Below, one piece after another: positions 1 through 7,494 of a stretch of 64,000 bases of DNA. Under the pieces are notes generated by a model. That model saw only the letters and a list, made by a program, of their open reading frames with translations. It made no database searches and was not told the DNA's origin. The DNA comes from CAWCTD01 sp963798455 (GTDB lineage: Bacteria > Acidobacteriota > Terriglobia > Bryobacterales > Bryobacteraceae), in contig CAWCTD010000004.1 in the NCBI GenBank assembly GCA_963798455.1, positions 806,001 to 870,000 on the forward strand, in the 5' to 3' direction. The position numbers were made by a program, and so were the translations under genes. The stretch's first letter is position 1. Each line of letters starts with the position of its first letter.

Positions 1-81
1 TCGGCGGCGCTGTTCGTGGGTTTCTGCCTGTACCTGTGGTTCGGATCTTTGAGCAAGGGGAAAGGGGAGGTGCAATCGTGA
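1..81 (+). CDS. C-terminal end of a membrane protein (partial)
   Basis: An open frame runs from the window edge to a TGA at 79-81. It encodes 26 residues: a hydrophobic stretch (ALFVGFCLYLWF) followed by a short lysine-rich tail, which is the usual end of a final transmembrane helix facing the cytoplasm. The stop overlaps the GTG start of the next gene as GTGA, and a GGGGAGG ribosome site lies inside this coding end, so the two genes are probably translationally coupled. The protein could be a transporter or permease, but too little is visible to name it. Confidence 0.55.
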   Translation, partial: SAALFVGFCLYLWFGSLSKGKGEVQS

Positions 82-1367
82 GCGAGATGGCGGGAAACGC
101 GATCCTGGGGATCGACACGCTCTGGGGCGGCGACGTGATGTGTGCCTCCGGCACCGGCCGCTTCATCGCCGACTCCTGGTTTTCCGACGAGCCGTTGCCG
201 CCGGCCTACACGCACCCCACGGCGGCGACGGTGCGGGAGTCGGGCGGCATGTCCGCGAAGCAGCCGGACAGGGAGGCCATCGAGGCGTACCTCGGCGCCG
301 TCGATGTCCGAGGCGCGGTGGACGCCATGGCCAAGGCGAGCGACCCCTACGTCTCCAACCTCGCCCGGTGCCTTGCCGTGATGTGGGACCTGGGGATGGA
401 GATCCTCGGCAAGGGCGAGCCGGTTCCCTACGAACGCTGCGTCCTGGCCTCGACGGGCGCAGCGCCGACGCCATCGGCTCCACAGGCGAAACGCGAGCGC
501 CTGGCGGAACTGCTGCGTTGCAGCGGGCCGGAGTTGTTGGCGGCGGTCGACGCCTGGCGGCGCGAGAGGATGGTGCCGATGGCGTCGGTCCGCGCCTTGG
601 GCGATGCCTTCATCGCGCGCTACGATCGTCTGAGTCTGGAGAACCTGGTGCCCTATCTGCCCCCGGAGCTTCACGCCGTGCCCCGCGCCAATATCCGGTT
701 CCTGCCCATCCAGGGCGCATGGTTCTCCGGTTCCATGAACTATCTGGGCCGCGCACGCCGCGCCGACGGCAGCCCGGAGTATGAAGCGACTTACGAGATC
801 AATGCCTCGCTGGAAATTTCCATTCCGGAGTTCGAGCAGCTCGTCAGCCACGAGGTCGTACCTGGGCACGTGACCACCTTCGCCTGGTTGCAGAATCTGT
901 TCGTGCGCGGGCTGGTGGGCTTTGAGGCCTCGGTCCTCACGATGAACACGCGCGGTGCGGCACTGTTCGAGGGGATCGCGAACAACGCCATCCTCATCGC
1001 CCACGGCGTCACCGAGGTGGATCAGCTCGCGGACGAGGATCTCCAGATCGGCGTGCTGCTGGCGTTGTTGCAGGATGACGCCAAGAACCAGTCTTCCTAT
1101 CTCACCTGGAAGGAGGGCGCGCCGCAGCCCGAGGTCACCGCCGTTCTGCGTCGGGACTATCTGGTCACGCCCGAGCGTGCCGGGAAGCTCTCCGGTGCCT
1201 GGGGCCGGCATCCTCTGCTGGGACGCATGTACCTTCCTGCGTACCGGGCCGGCACGGAAGCGGTAGCGGATCTGCGCCGCCGCCACCCTCCCGAGCGTTT
1301 CCTTCCAGTGCTTTACGGCTGCTCCGGCCTGGTGGATGTTACGACCATCACAACGGCCGTCGGCTAA
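78..1367 (+). CDS. Putative zinc metallopeptidase-like protein with HExxPGH motif (DUF885-like)
   Basis: The protein has 429 residues from the GTG at 78. I chose this start because of the GGGGAGG site a few bases upstream and the GTGA overlap with the preceding gene; an ATG three codons later is the alternative. The clearest motif is HEVVPGH near residue 255, followed about 40 residues later by ALFEGIANNA. This resembles the HExxPGH and downstream glutamate of DUF885-type metallopeptidases, where the two histidines and the later glutamate would bind zinc. No signal peptide is evident. The link to the upstream membrane protein suggests joint function, for example import followed by hydrolysis of a peptide, but that is inference. 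The family assignment is tentative because the rest of the sequence is not one I recognise. Confidence 0.55.
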   Translation: MSEMAGNAILGIDTLWGGDVMCASGTGRFIADSWFSDEPLPPAYTHPTAATVRESGGMSAKQPDREAIEAYLGAVDVRGAVDAMAKASDPYVSNLARCLAVMWDLGMEILGKGEPVPYERCVLASTGAAPTPSAPQAKRERLAELLRCSGPELLAAVDAWRRERMVPMASVRALGDAFIARYDRLSLENLVPYLPPELHAVPRANIRFLPIQGAWFSGSMNYLGRARRADGSPEYEATYEINASLEISIPEFEQLVSHEVVPGHVTTFAWLQNLFVRGLVGFEASVLTMNTRGAALFEGIANNAILIAHGVTEVDQLADEDLQIGVLLALLQDDAKNQSSYLTWKEGAPQPEVTAVLRRDYLVTPERAGKLSGAWGRHPLLGRMYLPAYRAGTEAVADLRRRHPPERFLPVLYGCSGLVDVTTITTAVG

Positions 1368-1405
1368 GCCTGCATCTTGAGCGGCTCCGGGGCATCCGAT
1401 CCGGC

Positions 1406-1760
1406 ATGAGAATGTTGTATCTGTCCGCTGCAATGGCTTTTCTGGCAGCAGGGCTTCGTGATTCTGGGTTTCCCCGCCAACAACTTCAAGAGCCAGGAAC
1501 CGGGCTCCGATGCGGAGATCCAGCAATTCTGCACGCGGGCCTACGACGTAACCTTCCCCATGTTCTCGAAGATCTCGGTGCTAGGCGCGGACAAGGCCCC
1601 GCTCTATCAGTACCTGACCCAGACCGGCGGAGAGATCGAGTGGAACTTCACCAAGTTCGTGGTGGGTCGTGACGGCCAGGTGGTGGCACGTTTTCCTTCC
1701 AAGGTCACGCCCGACTCCCCCGAAGTGATCTCAGCGATCCAGAAAGCCCTGGCGCAGTAG
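1406..1760 (+). pseudogene. Glutathione peroxidase remnant (internal deletion plus frame change)
   Basis: An ATG at 1406 opens a signal-peptide-like stretch (MRMLYLSAAMAFLAA). Within about 15 codons the reading frame must change to continue into an obvious glutathione peroxidase C-terminal half (GFVILGFPANNF, then WNFTKFVVGRDG) ending at 1760. The thioredoxin-fold segment with the catalytic Cys/Sec (the CGFTPQY region in the intact copy at 2547-3092) is missing, so this cannot encode an active peroxidase. The similar N-terminus and C-terminal half point to common ancestry with the intact minus-strand gene less than 1 kb away. A short C-terminal protein from the GTG at 1458 is possible but unlikely. 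Confidence 0.75.
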
Positions 1761-1810
1761 CCAATTCAGGTCCGCTATAGTATAGAAAGGTCCAACTCGT
1801 TTCACGCCGC

Positions 1811-1900
1811 GGTGAGGTGCGAGAGTGGTTGAATCGGGCGGTCTCGAAAACCGTTGAGGGGGTGACTCCTCCGTGGGTTCGAATCCCACCCTCACCGCCA
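1811..1900 (+). tRNA. tRNA-Ser (anticodon CGA)
   Basis: This 90-base class II tRNA has acceptor arm GGTGAGG (1811-1817) pairing with CCTCACC (1890-1896), discriminator G and an encoded CCA. The anticodon stem encloses CTCGAAA, giving anticodon CGA, which reads UCG serine codons. A long variable arm follows, then a T arm GTGGG-TTCGAAT-CCCAC at 1873-1889. A TATAGT box at 1776-1781 is a plausible -10 element. The T arm and 3' end are repeated downstream at 9027, 16272 and 28370, which marks this gene as an integration target. Confidence 0.96.
1874..1900 (+). repeat. Attachment-site core at the tRNA-Ser 3' end (attL position)
   Basis: These 27 bases run from the T stem to the encoded CCA. They are repeated exactly at 9027-9053, as 26 bases at 28370-28395 and as 24 bases at 16272-16295, always in the same orientation. 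Tyrosine recombinases commonly use tRNA 3' ends in this way: the intact gene stays at one side and a 3' fragment is left at the far side of each insertion. Confidence 0.8.
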
Positions 1901-2546
1901 TCTAATTGAAAACAAGCAATTTACGTGCGCTCTCCGCGGGTTTATCGCGTTCGCTTTGTCTGTATCTTATTGAAAACACATAAACTGTTCCGTGGGTGGA
2001 AAAGGAACCCTCACTGCTTTTTAGCCAGCTATATTCCTTTATATTTCAATAGGTTACTGAGAGGGCAAAATCAGATCGTAATAGGATCGTACAGACTGGG
2101 GGCGAATCTCCCGCCTTGGCCGGGCCGCCAGGAGCAGTTGGCGCTGTTTCTTCGCGCATCGCCCTCGACCCCGCATCTCGCACAACGCAGCGGCTCACGC
2201 TATAAGGCGGCTTTGATCGCATTCCCCCGCCTCATGGAACTTGGGCGGTCAGATCGGAGCTGCCATTTCGCATGCGGCCTCCCAAATTCAGGGGCCAGAA
2301 GCCAGAAGTGCGTCAGTGTCTGAGGTTCAAGAGGCGAAGCGCGCGCGCTGTTTCTCCCTCCGACCCGATATCAGATCTCGCCGAACATCGCCGTACTCGA
2401 AAGACACGGCAACTACGCGATCCTCTGCTGCCTGGTAGGAAGGGCAAGTCCCCCTTTGAGCGCACCCGTGGCTGCTAGGGAACCCTGAGGGTCGGTTCCA
2501 CCTGTGGTTGCCGCAAAGGCAAGTCTGGCTCTTCTTGGGGGGAGCG
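1901..2546. other. Non-coding left end of segment I
   Basis: This is 646 bases without a convincing gene. The first 200 bases are noticeably more AT-rich than the surroundings. An open frame at 1925-2323 on the plus strand has unlikely composition and no recognisable motif, so I do not call it. The AT-rich part carries short repeats that also occur at the right end of the same segment. Confidence 0.6.
1904..2092. repeat. Candidate integrase arm-type repeats, left end of segment I
   Basis: Two copies of an ATTGAAAACA-based element lie at 1904-1922 and 1968-1985. A third, inverted copy lies at 9001-9020 beside the right-hand attachment scar. A second element, CGTAATAGGATCGTA (2077-2091), has a near-identical direct copy at 8933-8947. 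Paired repeats just inside both boundaries are what arm-binding sites of a tyrosine recombinase look like. The function is inferred. Confidence 0.4.
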
Positions 2547-3092
2547 TTACTTCAGCGCTGCTTCAATGGCGTTGACCAGTTCACGAGATTCAGGAGTCAC
2601 TTTGGACGCGAAGCGGGCGATCACCTTCCCGTTTCTATCCGCCAGGAACTTGGTGAAGTTCCAGCCAATTTCGCCCCCCGTGGATGGGCTGGCCTTCTTG
2701 TCGGCCAGGAACTGGTACAGAGGCGTCTTGTCCGCGCCCTTCACCGACACCTTCGCGAACATGGGGAACGTGACGTGGTACTTGGTGGAGCAGAATGCCT
2801 TGATCGCTTCGTTGGTCCCTGGCTCCTGCCATAGAAAGTTGTTGGCGGGGAATCCCAGGACGACGACCCCCCGGTCCTTGTACTTGTTGTACAGGGCTTC
2901 CAGACCTGCGTATTGAGGCGTGAAGCCGCAGCGGCTGGCCACATTGACGATCAACACCACCTTTCCTTTGAACTGCGCAAGAGGGGTGGGCGGGCCGTCT
3001 ATGGAGTTCAACGTAAAGTCGTGAATAGTCGCTGCGGAAGAGATCGATGTCGACAGAAACAGAAACCCGCAGAGCATAGCTGGCATTCTCAC
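2547..3092 (-). CDS. Glutathione peroxidase family protein, exported
   Basis: The 181-residue protein belongs to the thioredoxin-fold peroxidases, which reduce hydroperoxides using glutathione or thioredoxin. A signal peptide covers about the first 20 residues (MRMPAMLCGFLFLSTSISSA), so it should act in the periplasm. The peroxidatic cysteine sits in VASRCGFTPQY, and the conserved GFPANNF and WNFTKF blocks follow; these contribute the Gln/Asn and Trp of the catalytic tetrad (here Asn in place of the usual Gln). The start is GTG at 3092, with an in-frame ATG two codons later. It lies 56 bases downstream of a thioredoxin-like gene on the same strand, probably the same transcript. The broken relative at 1406-1760 lies just outside the island boundary. 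Confidence 0.88.
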   Translation of the reverse strand: MRMPAMLCGFLFLSTSISSAATIHDFTLNSIDGPPTPLAQFKGKVVLIVNVASRCGFTPQYAGLEALYNKYKDRGVVVLGFPANNFLWQEPGTNEAIKAFCSTKYHVTFPMFAKVSVKGADKTPLYQFLADKKASPSTGGEIGWNFTKFLADRNGKVIARFASKVTPESRELVNAIEAALK

Positions 3093-3148
3093 ACATTCTT
3101 AGATGCTCGCCAGCGCGGCCGGATGCGGGAGGCGGCGTTCCATGCCGG

Positions 3149-3667
3149 CTACTGCTGCCCCCGGAGCAGTGCGGCCAACTGGAGCGAGAGTCCTTTGTAA
3201 GCCTCTTCGTCGAAGGCTCCGCTGTGGCGCCAGCGCACTACGCCGCGCTGGTCAAGAAGAATCAGGTAGGCGGCGTCCGGTGACTGGAATCCCAGACGCT
3301 GCTTCCAGGGATCCGTCCCGCCGTAGACCGTAATCACGTTCTCGTGATCCTTCTTGGGGGTGCCCCGTCGCATCCCACCATCGATGAACCACTTTCCCAG
3401 GCGCGCCATGCCACCGATCATCGGGACTTCGTAGAACGTGGCTTGAGGATTGTCACCGAAGTCCTGGCGGAAGCGGCCGATCCAGGCCTCCACGGCGAAT
3501 CTCGAATCATAGCTGAAGCCCAGCGCAAGCAGGGCGACCCGGCCCGAAGCGGCCCCGGGCAACAGGGCCTGACGGCCCGAGAGGAACTCGCCCTTTAGAG
3601 CCGGCATCGGCTCGCCTGGGGAAAGCATGGACATCACGGAAGAGGCCATCAGGATCATGAGTAGCAT
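3149..3667 (-). CDS. Thioredoxin-fold protein without CxxC, putatively exported
   Basis: The protein has 172 residues from the ATG at 3667; an upstream extension to 3736 is open but lacks coding character. The N-terminus (MLLMILMASSVMSML) resembles a short signal or anchor segment. Residues 40-60 give a beta strand and helix (RVALLALGFSYDSRFAVEAW) of a thioredoxin-like fold, with no redox CxxC. The C-terminal block (AAYLILLDQRGVVRWRHSGAF) resembles the end of thioredoxin-like and ATP10-like proteins. It precedes the peroxidase gene on the same strand, suggesting a shared role in envelope redox. Exact family uncertain. Confidence 0.5.
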   Translation of the reverse strand: MLLMILMASSVMSMLSPGEPMPALKGEFLSGRQALLPGAASGRVALLALGFSYDSRFAVEAWIGRFRQDFGDNPQATFYEVPMIGGMARLGKWFIDGGMRRGTPKKDHENVITVYGGTDPWKQRLGFQSPDAAYLILLDQRGVVRWRHSGAFDEEAYKGLSLQLAALLRGQQ

Positions 3668-3669
3668 AC

Positions 3670-3795
3670 TTATGTGATGCGGTTTCCGGTGCCGTGGCTG
3701 GCGGAATTCTCGAACAGATAGTGGGAAACCATCCACTCCCGCCCCCCGGCATATCCGAACATCTCGGCCCAGGCCATGAATAGGTAGTATGGATC
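3670..3795 (-). pseudogene. C-terminal gene fragment of unknown family
   Basis: On the minus strand, about 40 codons (beginning YYLFMAWAEMFGYAGG) look like a genuine protein end, terminated at 3670. Upstream of about 3795 the same frame becomes implausible, because it is antisense to the MsrB fragment. It therefore appears to be the surviving tail of a gene truncated at a recombination junction. I do not recognise the family. Confidence 0.25.
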
Positions 3796-4095
3796 ATGAT
3801 CGTGGGCGACCGGTACCGATGCGTCTGGTGCGGAACCCCCGTATTTCGCTCGCAGGAAAGGTTCGATTCCGGAACAGGCTGGCCCAGTTTCTGGGCGCCG
3901 ATTGCGGAGCAGAATATTTGGACAGAGACGGATATGAGTCTCTTTATGGAACGCGTCGAGGTGCTCTGCGCCAAGTGCGACGCTCATTTGGGGCACGTCT
4001 TCGATGACGGCCCGGCGCCGACGCACCTTCGATACTGCATGAATTCAGTTGCTCTCAGATTCACGAGGCAAGATGGGGTTGGGGCACGGCGATAG
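3796..4095 (+). pseudogene. msrB: Peptide-methionine (R)-S-oxide reductase, N-terminally truncated
   Basis: The frame encodes 99 residues containing nearly all of the MsrB core: zinc ligands in CVWC and CAKC, the FDSGTGWPSFW block, HLGHVF, and the catalytic cysteine in RYCMNSVAL. MsrB reduces the R-epimer of methionine sulfoxide. The family's first 35-45 residues, including the TEPPF-type block, are absent, and the DNA just upstream of 3796 belongs to an unrelated minus-strand fragment. There is no clear ribosome site. It is most likely a remnant, though the active-site part is intact and a short protein could still be made. A complete msrA lies in segment II at 9292. Confidence 0.65.
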
Positions 4096-4236
4096 TTAAG
4101 GTCGGAGTTGGGGCTGCTACCAAGCGTGTGGCGAGGCGGTCAAAGGAGTTCTCGCACAGCAGACCTCCCAGCTCAACTGGAACAGAAACGCTGGCTTGGT
4201 CAATTCAACGTTCCTGAGGCATAAGAATGGTTTTCG

Positions 4237-4716
4237 TTGACCAGATTTCACACTCTGAGACGGGAGCAGTGGCTGCCCCGGCCTCTCGAAGAGGTATTCG
4301 CCTTCTTCTCCGATGCTAGAAATCTGGGAGAGATTACGCCGAGTTGGCTGGGATTTCGGATTCTGTCGCCCAGCTCGATCCGGATTGCAGCCGGCGCAAA
4401 AATAACGTATCGGCTGAGCTGGCACGGCATTCCCATGAACTGGACGACGGAGATCAGACGGTGGGATCCTCCTACTGGCTTCGTGGACGCGCAGTTGCAG
4501 GGGCCATACCAGCTTTGGCATCGTACCCATCGCTTTGAGTCGCACAGAGGCGGGACGCGAATGACGGACGTGGTTCGATACCGCCTTCCGCTTGGAATCA
4601 TTGGCAGGGCAGTGCATTCCCTCAAGGTGCGGCGGGATATAGGAAAGATCTTCGACTACCGACTCCAGCGGATCAACGAACCGATCTCTGGCAAGGCGCT
4701 GGCTGAGGCAAACTGA
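4237..4716 (+). CDS. SRPBCC-family ligand-binding protein (START-like cyclase/dehydrase fold)
   Basis: The protein has 159 residues from a TTG start at 4237; an in-frame stop at 4222 excludes longer forms. It shows the typical SRPBCC start (LPRPLEEVFAFFSDARNLGEITP), a central W-x-W-type strand (MNWTTEIRRWDPPTGF) and the C-terminal helix (IIGRAVHSLKVRRDIGKIFDYR). These proteins bind hydrophobic small molecules in a helix-grip cavity; the ligand is unknown here. It ends 5 bases before the photolyase gene and heads its operon. Genes of this type are often found beside photolyases, perhaps for the chromophore or a pigment, but that is inference. Confidence 0.75.
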   Translation: MTRFHTLRREQWLPRPLEEVFAFFSDARNLGEITPSWLGFRILSPSSIRIAAGAKITYRLSWHGIPMNWTTEIRRWDPPTGFVDAQLQGPYQLWHRTHRFESHRGGTRMTDVVRYRLPLGIIGRAVHSLKVRRDIGKIFDYRLQRINEPISGKALAEAN

Positions 4717-4721
4717 AAGGT

Positions 4722-6083
4722 ATGAGCGAAGCACCTGCCTTGGTTTGGCTTCGGCAGGATCTGCGTTTGTCAGACAACCCGGCCATGGCCGCCGCTTTGG
4801 AGCGACGCACGCCGGTGATTCCGGTGTTCATCTGGGCTCCCGAGGAAGAGGGGGCCTGGCCGCCAGGAGCAGCTTCGAGATGGTGGTTGGGTCGCTCGCT
4901 GGCAAAACTCAGTGCGGAGCTCGAGAATCGCGGTTCGCGGCTAATAGTCCGTCGGGGTGCAACTGGGGAGGCACTGAGCAGACTGGTGGCGGAGTCAGGA
5001 GCCACAGCCGTATTCTGGAATCGCCGCTATGAGCCTACGGCCGTCGCACGTGACGGTGTGTTGGAGTTGAAGCTGCGCGAGCATGGGCTGCTCGCCGAGA
5101 GCTTCAACGGCAGCCTGCTGTTCGAACCTGGGACGATTCGCAACCAGAGCGGAAGACCTTTCCAGGTTTTCACAGCGTTTTGGCGAGCCTGTTTGGCCAA
5201 ACAGACTCCGCCGCCTTCGAAGAACGCACCGAAGCGGCTGCCCGCGCCCGCAAGCTGGCCCCACTCGTTGGACCTTTCCGAACTCCGGCTGGAGCCTGCG
5301 GTGGATTGGGCAGCCGGGTTTCGCGAGGTCTGGCAGCCGGGCGAATGCGGGGCCGCACGCCAACTGAAACGGTTCTTGCAGGAAGCTCTTGTGAACTATC
5401 CGGTGGACCGGGACATGCCAGGCGTTGCAGGTACATCGCGGCTTTCTCCGCACCTGCACTTCGGTGAGATCAGTCCCGGACAAGTTTGGCGAGCAGTTTT
5501 GGAGATGATGAAGGACAGCCCCGCGGCCTGCCAAGCCTACCGCAGGCAGATTGGCTGGCGCGAGTTTGCGCACTACCTGTTGCATCACCGCCCGGAGTCG
5601 CCGCAGGAGGCTCTTCGGCGGGAATTCCTTGCCTTCCCTTGGCGGATGGATCCGAAACGGTTCAGGGCGTGGACGCGCGGCACTACCGGTTACCCGCTGG
5701 TGGATGCCGGCGTGCGTGAGATGTGGCACACAGGCTGGATGCACAACCGGGTTAGGATGGTGGTGGCTTCGTTTCTGGTCAAGCACCTGCTGATCAGTTG
5801 GCAGGAGGGCGCGGCCTGGTTCTGGGACACTCTGGTGGACGCGGACTTGGCGAACAACACGCTCGGCTGGCAATGGGTCGCGGGCTGTGGCGCGGATGCG
5901 GCCCCTTACTTTCGAATCTTCAATCCCTCAATTCAGGCCAAAAAGTTCGATCCTCAGGGCGAGTACCTTCGCCGTTGGGTTCCGGAGCTGGAAGCTGGCC
6001 AGGGGTATCCACCTCCGATCGTAGACCACAACAAGGCCCGTGACCGCGCGCTCGAAGCGCTGGCGAGCATCAGGAAAAGATGA
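4722..6083 (+). CDS. phrB: Deoxyribodipyrimidine photo-lyase (class I CPD photolyase)
   Basis: The 453-residue protein uses near-UV/blue light and FADH- to split cyclobutane pyrimidine dimers. The N-terminal alpha/beta domain begins ALVWLRQDLRLSDNPA and would carry the antenna chromophore. The C-terminal FAD domain (about residues 275-440) has TGYPLVDAGVREMW, GWMHNRVRM, WQWVAGCGADAAPYFRIFNP and KFDPQGEY, all diagnostic. The ATG at 4722 follows a GAAAGG site. The stop overlaps the next gene's ATG as ATGA, so translation is coupled. Its neighbours are an SRPBCC protein, an NAD(P)-binding DUF2867 protein and a LOV-type light-sensing phosphatase, which together look like a photoprotection operon. 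Confidence 0.95.
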   Translation: MSEAPALVWLRQDLRLSDNPAMAAALERRTPVIPVFIWAPEEEGAWPPGAASRWWLGRSLAKLSAELENRGSRLIVRRGATGEALSRLVAESGATAVFWNRRYEPTAVARDGVLELKLREHGLLAESFNGSLLFEPGTIRNQSGRPFQVFTAFWRACLAKQTPPPSKNAPKRLPAPASWPHSLDLSELRLEPAVDWAAGFREVWQPGECGAARQLKRFLQEALVNYPVDRDMPGVAGTSRLSPHLHFGEISPGQVWRAVLEMMKDSPAACQAYRRQIGWREFAHYLLHHRPESPQEALRREFLAFPWRMDPKRFRAWTRGTTGYPLVDAGVREMWHTGWMHNRVRMVVASFLVKHLLISWQEGAAWFWDTLVDADLANNTLGWQWVAGCGADAAPYFRIFNPSIQAKKFDPQGEYLRRWVPELEAGQGYPPPIVDHNKARDRALEALASIRKR

Positions 6084-7489
6084 AACCACTGATTCTGGTT
6101 ACGGGCGCCACCGGTTACGTAGGAGGGCAGTTGTTGAAGGCCCTGCCGGTTGCCGGCTATCGGGTTCGTTGTTTGGCGCGACGGCCGGAGGCGCTGCAAA
6201 CTGCGGAGACGGCTGGGGCGGAAGTTGTGGCTGGTGATGTTTTTGATCCGGCTTCACTCCGCACAGCGATGGCAGGGGTGCATACCGCCTTCTATCTGGT
6301 TCACTCGATGGGCTCGGCGGGGTCCTTTGAGGAAGAGGACCGGCGGGCTGCTCGGAACTTCGCCGAAGCTGCGCGCGATCTCGGGGTTAGCCGCATAGTT
6401 TATCTGGGTGGGCTGGGCGAGAGTTCCCCAACGCTTTCGCCGCACTTGCGCAGCCGTCACGAGGTCGGCGAGATTCTGCGCTCATCGAACATCCCAGTCA
6501 TCGAATTCCGGGCCTCCGTCGTGATTGGATCGGGCAGCCTGTCCTTTGAGATGATTCGAGCTCTGGTCGAACGTTTGCCGGTGATGATTGCGCCGCGCTG
6601 GGTCTCGATTCCCGCGCAGCCGATCGCCATTCAGGATCTGCTCGAGTATCTGCTCGCGTCGTTGGATTTGCCATGTTCGGAGAGTCGAATCTTCGAGATC
6701 GGCGGGGCAGACCAAGTCTCCTATGGCGGCCTGATGTCGGAATACGCACGCCAGCGCGGACTCAAGAGGTTTATCCTTCCCGTGCCCGTTCTGACTCCCC
6801 GCTTGTCCAGCCTGTGGTTGGGACTGGTCACGCCTCTGTACGTTCGAGTCGGCCGCAAGCTGATCGACAGCATCCGCCATCCCACTGTCGTCAGGGATCG
6901 CTCGGCTCTGACCGAATTCAGGGTCCGCCCCGTGGGATACCGGGAGGCCATCGCTGCCGCGCTCCGTGCGGACGATCAGGTGGATGACTGGGCGGACCCC
7001 TCGGCCGCTTCAAGTTCGCGCTTCGTTTGTTCCCTGCGAATCACCGTCGACGCAACCCCCGAGCTAGCATTCGCGCCAATTCGCAGAATCGGAGGTTCGA
7101 CCGGGTGGTATTACGCCAATTGGCTCTGGCGTCTGCGTGGGGTTGTGGACATCTGGATGGGGGGACCGGGGCTGAGATGCGGCCGTCGGCATCCCGACCA
7201 ACTCGAAGTTGGCGATACCGTGGATTGCTGGCGAGTGGAAGCATACGAGACGAATCACCGTCTCCGTCTCGCGGCGCGGATGAAACTGCCAGGGCGAGCC
7301 TGGCTGGAGTTTCGCGTGGATACGGATGGCTCGAATTCGGTAATGCGGCAGACTGCGGTCTTTGATCCTCGCGGACTCTTGGGCCGCGCCTACTGGTACA
7401 TTTCCTGGCCGGTCCACCGCATCCTGTTCCGGGGGATGCTCAAGCAGATCGGACGGGTTGCGCGAGGTGGCTCTCAAGTGTTCGTATAG
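6080..7489 (+). CDS. NAD(P)-binding SDR-type protein with C-terminal DUF2867 domain
   Basis: The 469-residue protein starts with the Rossmann signature TGATGYVGGQLL (about residues 7-18), continuing as an atypical short-chain dehydrogenase/NmrA-like domain to about residue 290. The C-terminal part, from about residue 315 (RFVCSLRITVDATPELAFAPIRRIG onwards in that region), matches DUF2867, an SRPBCC-like module, with WYYANWLWRLRG and a late FDPRGLLGRAYWY block. Fusions of this kind are widespread next to photolyase genes, but their reaction is unknown. It overlaps the photolyase by 4 bases and lies 5 bases before the LOV gene. Confidence 0.82.
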   Translation: MKPLILVTGATGYVGGQLLKALPVAGYRVRCLARRPEALQTAETAGAEVVAGDVFDPASLRTAMAGVHTAFYLVHSMGSAGSFEEEDRRAARNFAEAARDLGVSRIVYLGGLGESSPTLSPHLRSRHEVGEILRSSNIPVIEFRASVVIGSGSLSFEMIRALVERLPVMIAPRWVSIPAQPIAIQDLLEYLLASLDLPCSESRIFEIGGADQVSYGGLMSEYARQRGLKRFILPVPVLTPRLSSLWLGLVTPLYVRVGRKLIDSIRHPTVVRDRSALTEFRVRPVGYREAIAAALRADDQVDDWADPSAASSSRFVCSLRITVDATPELAFAPIRRIGGSTGWYYANWLWRLRGVVDIWMGGPGLRCGRRHPDQLEVGDTVDCWRVEAYETNHRLRLAARMKLPGRAWLEFRVDTDGSNSVMRQTAVFDPRGLLGRAYWYISWPVHRILFRGMLKQIGRVARGGSQVFV

Positions 7490-7494
7490 GCCGT

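Noticed and set aside
1925..2323. 132-codon plus-strand open frame after the tRNA
   Set aside because: Unlike neighbouring genes it has no motif or ribosome site, and it starts in the AT-rich repeat region; more likely non-coding.
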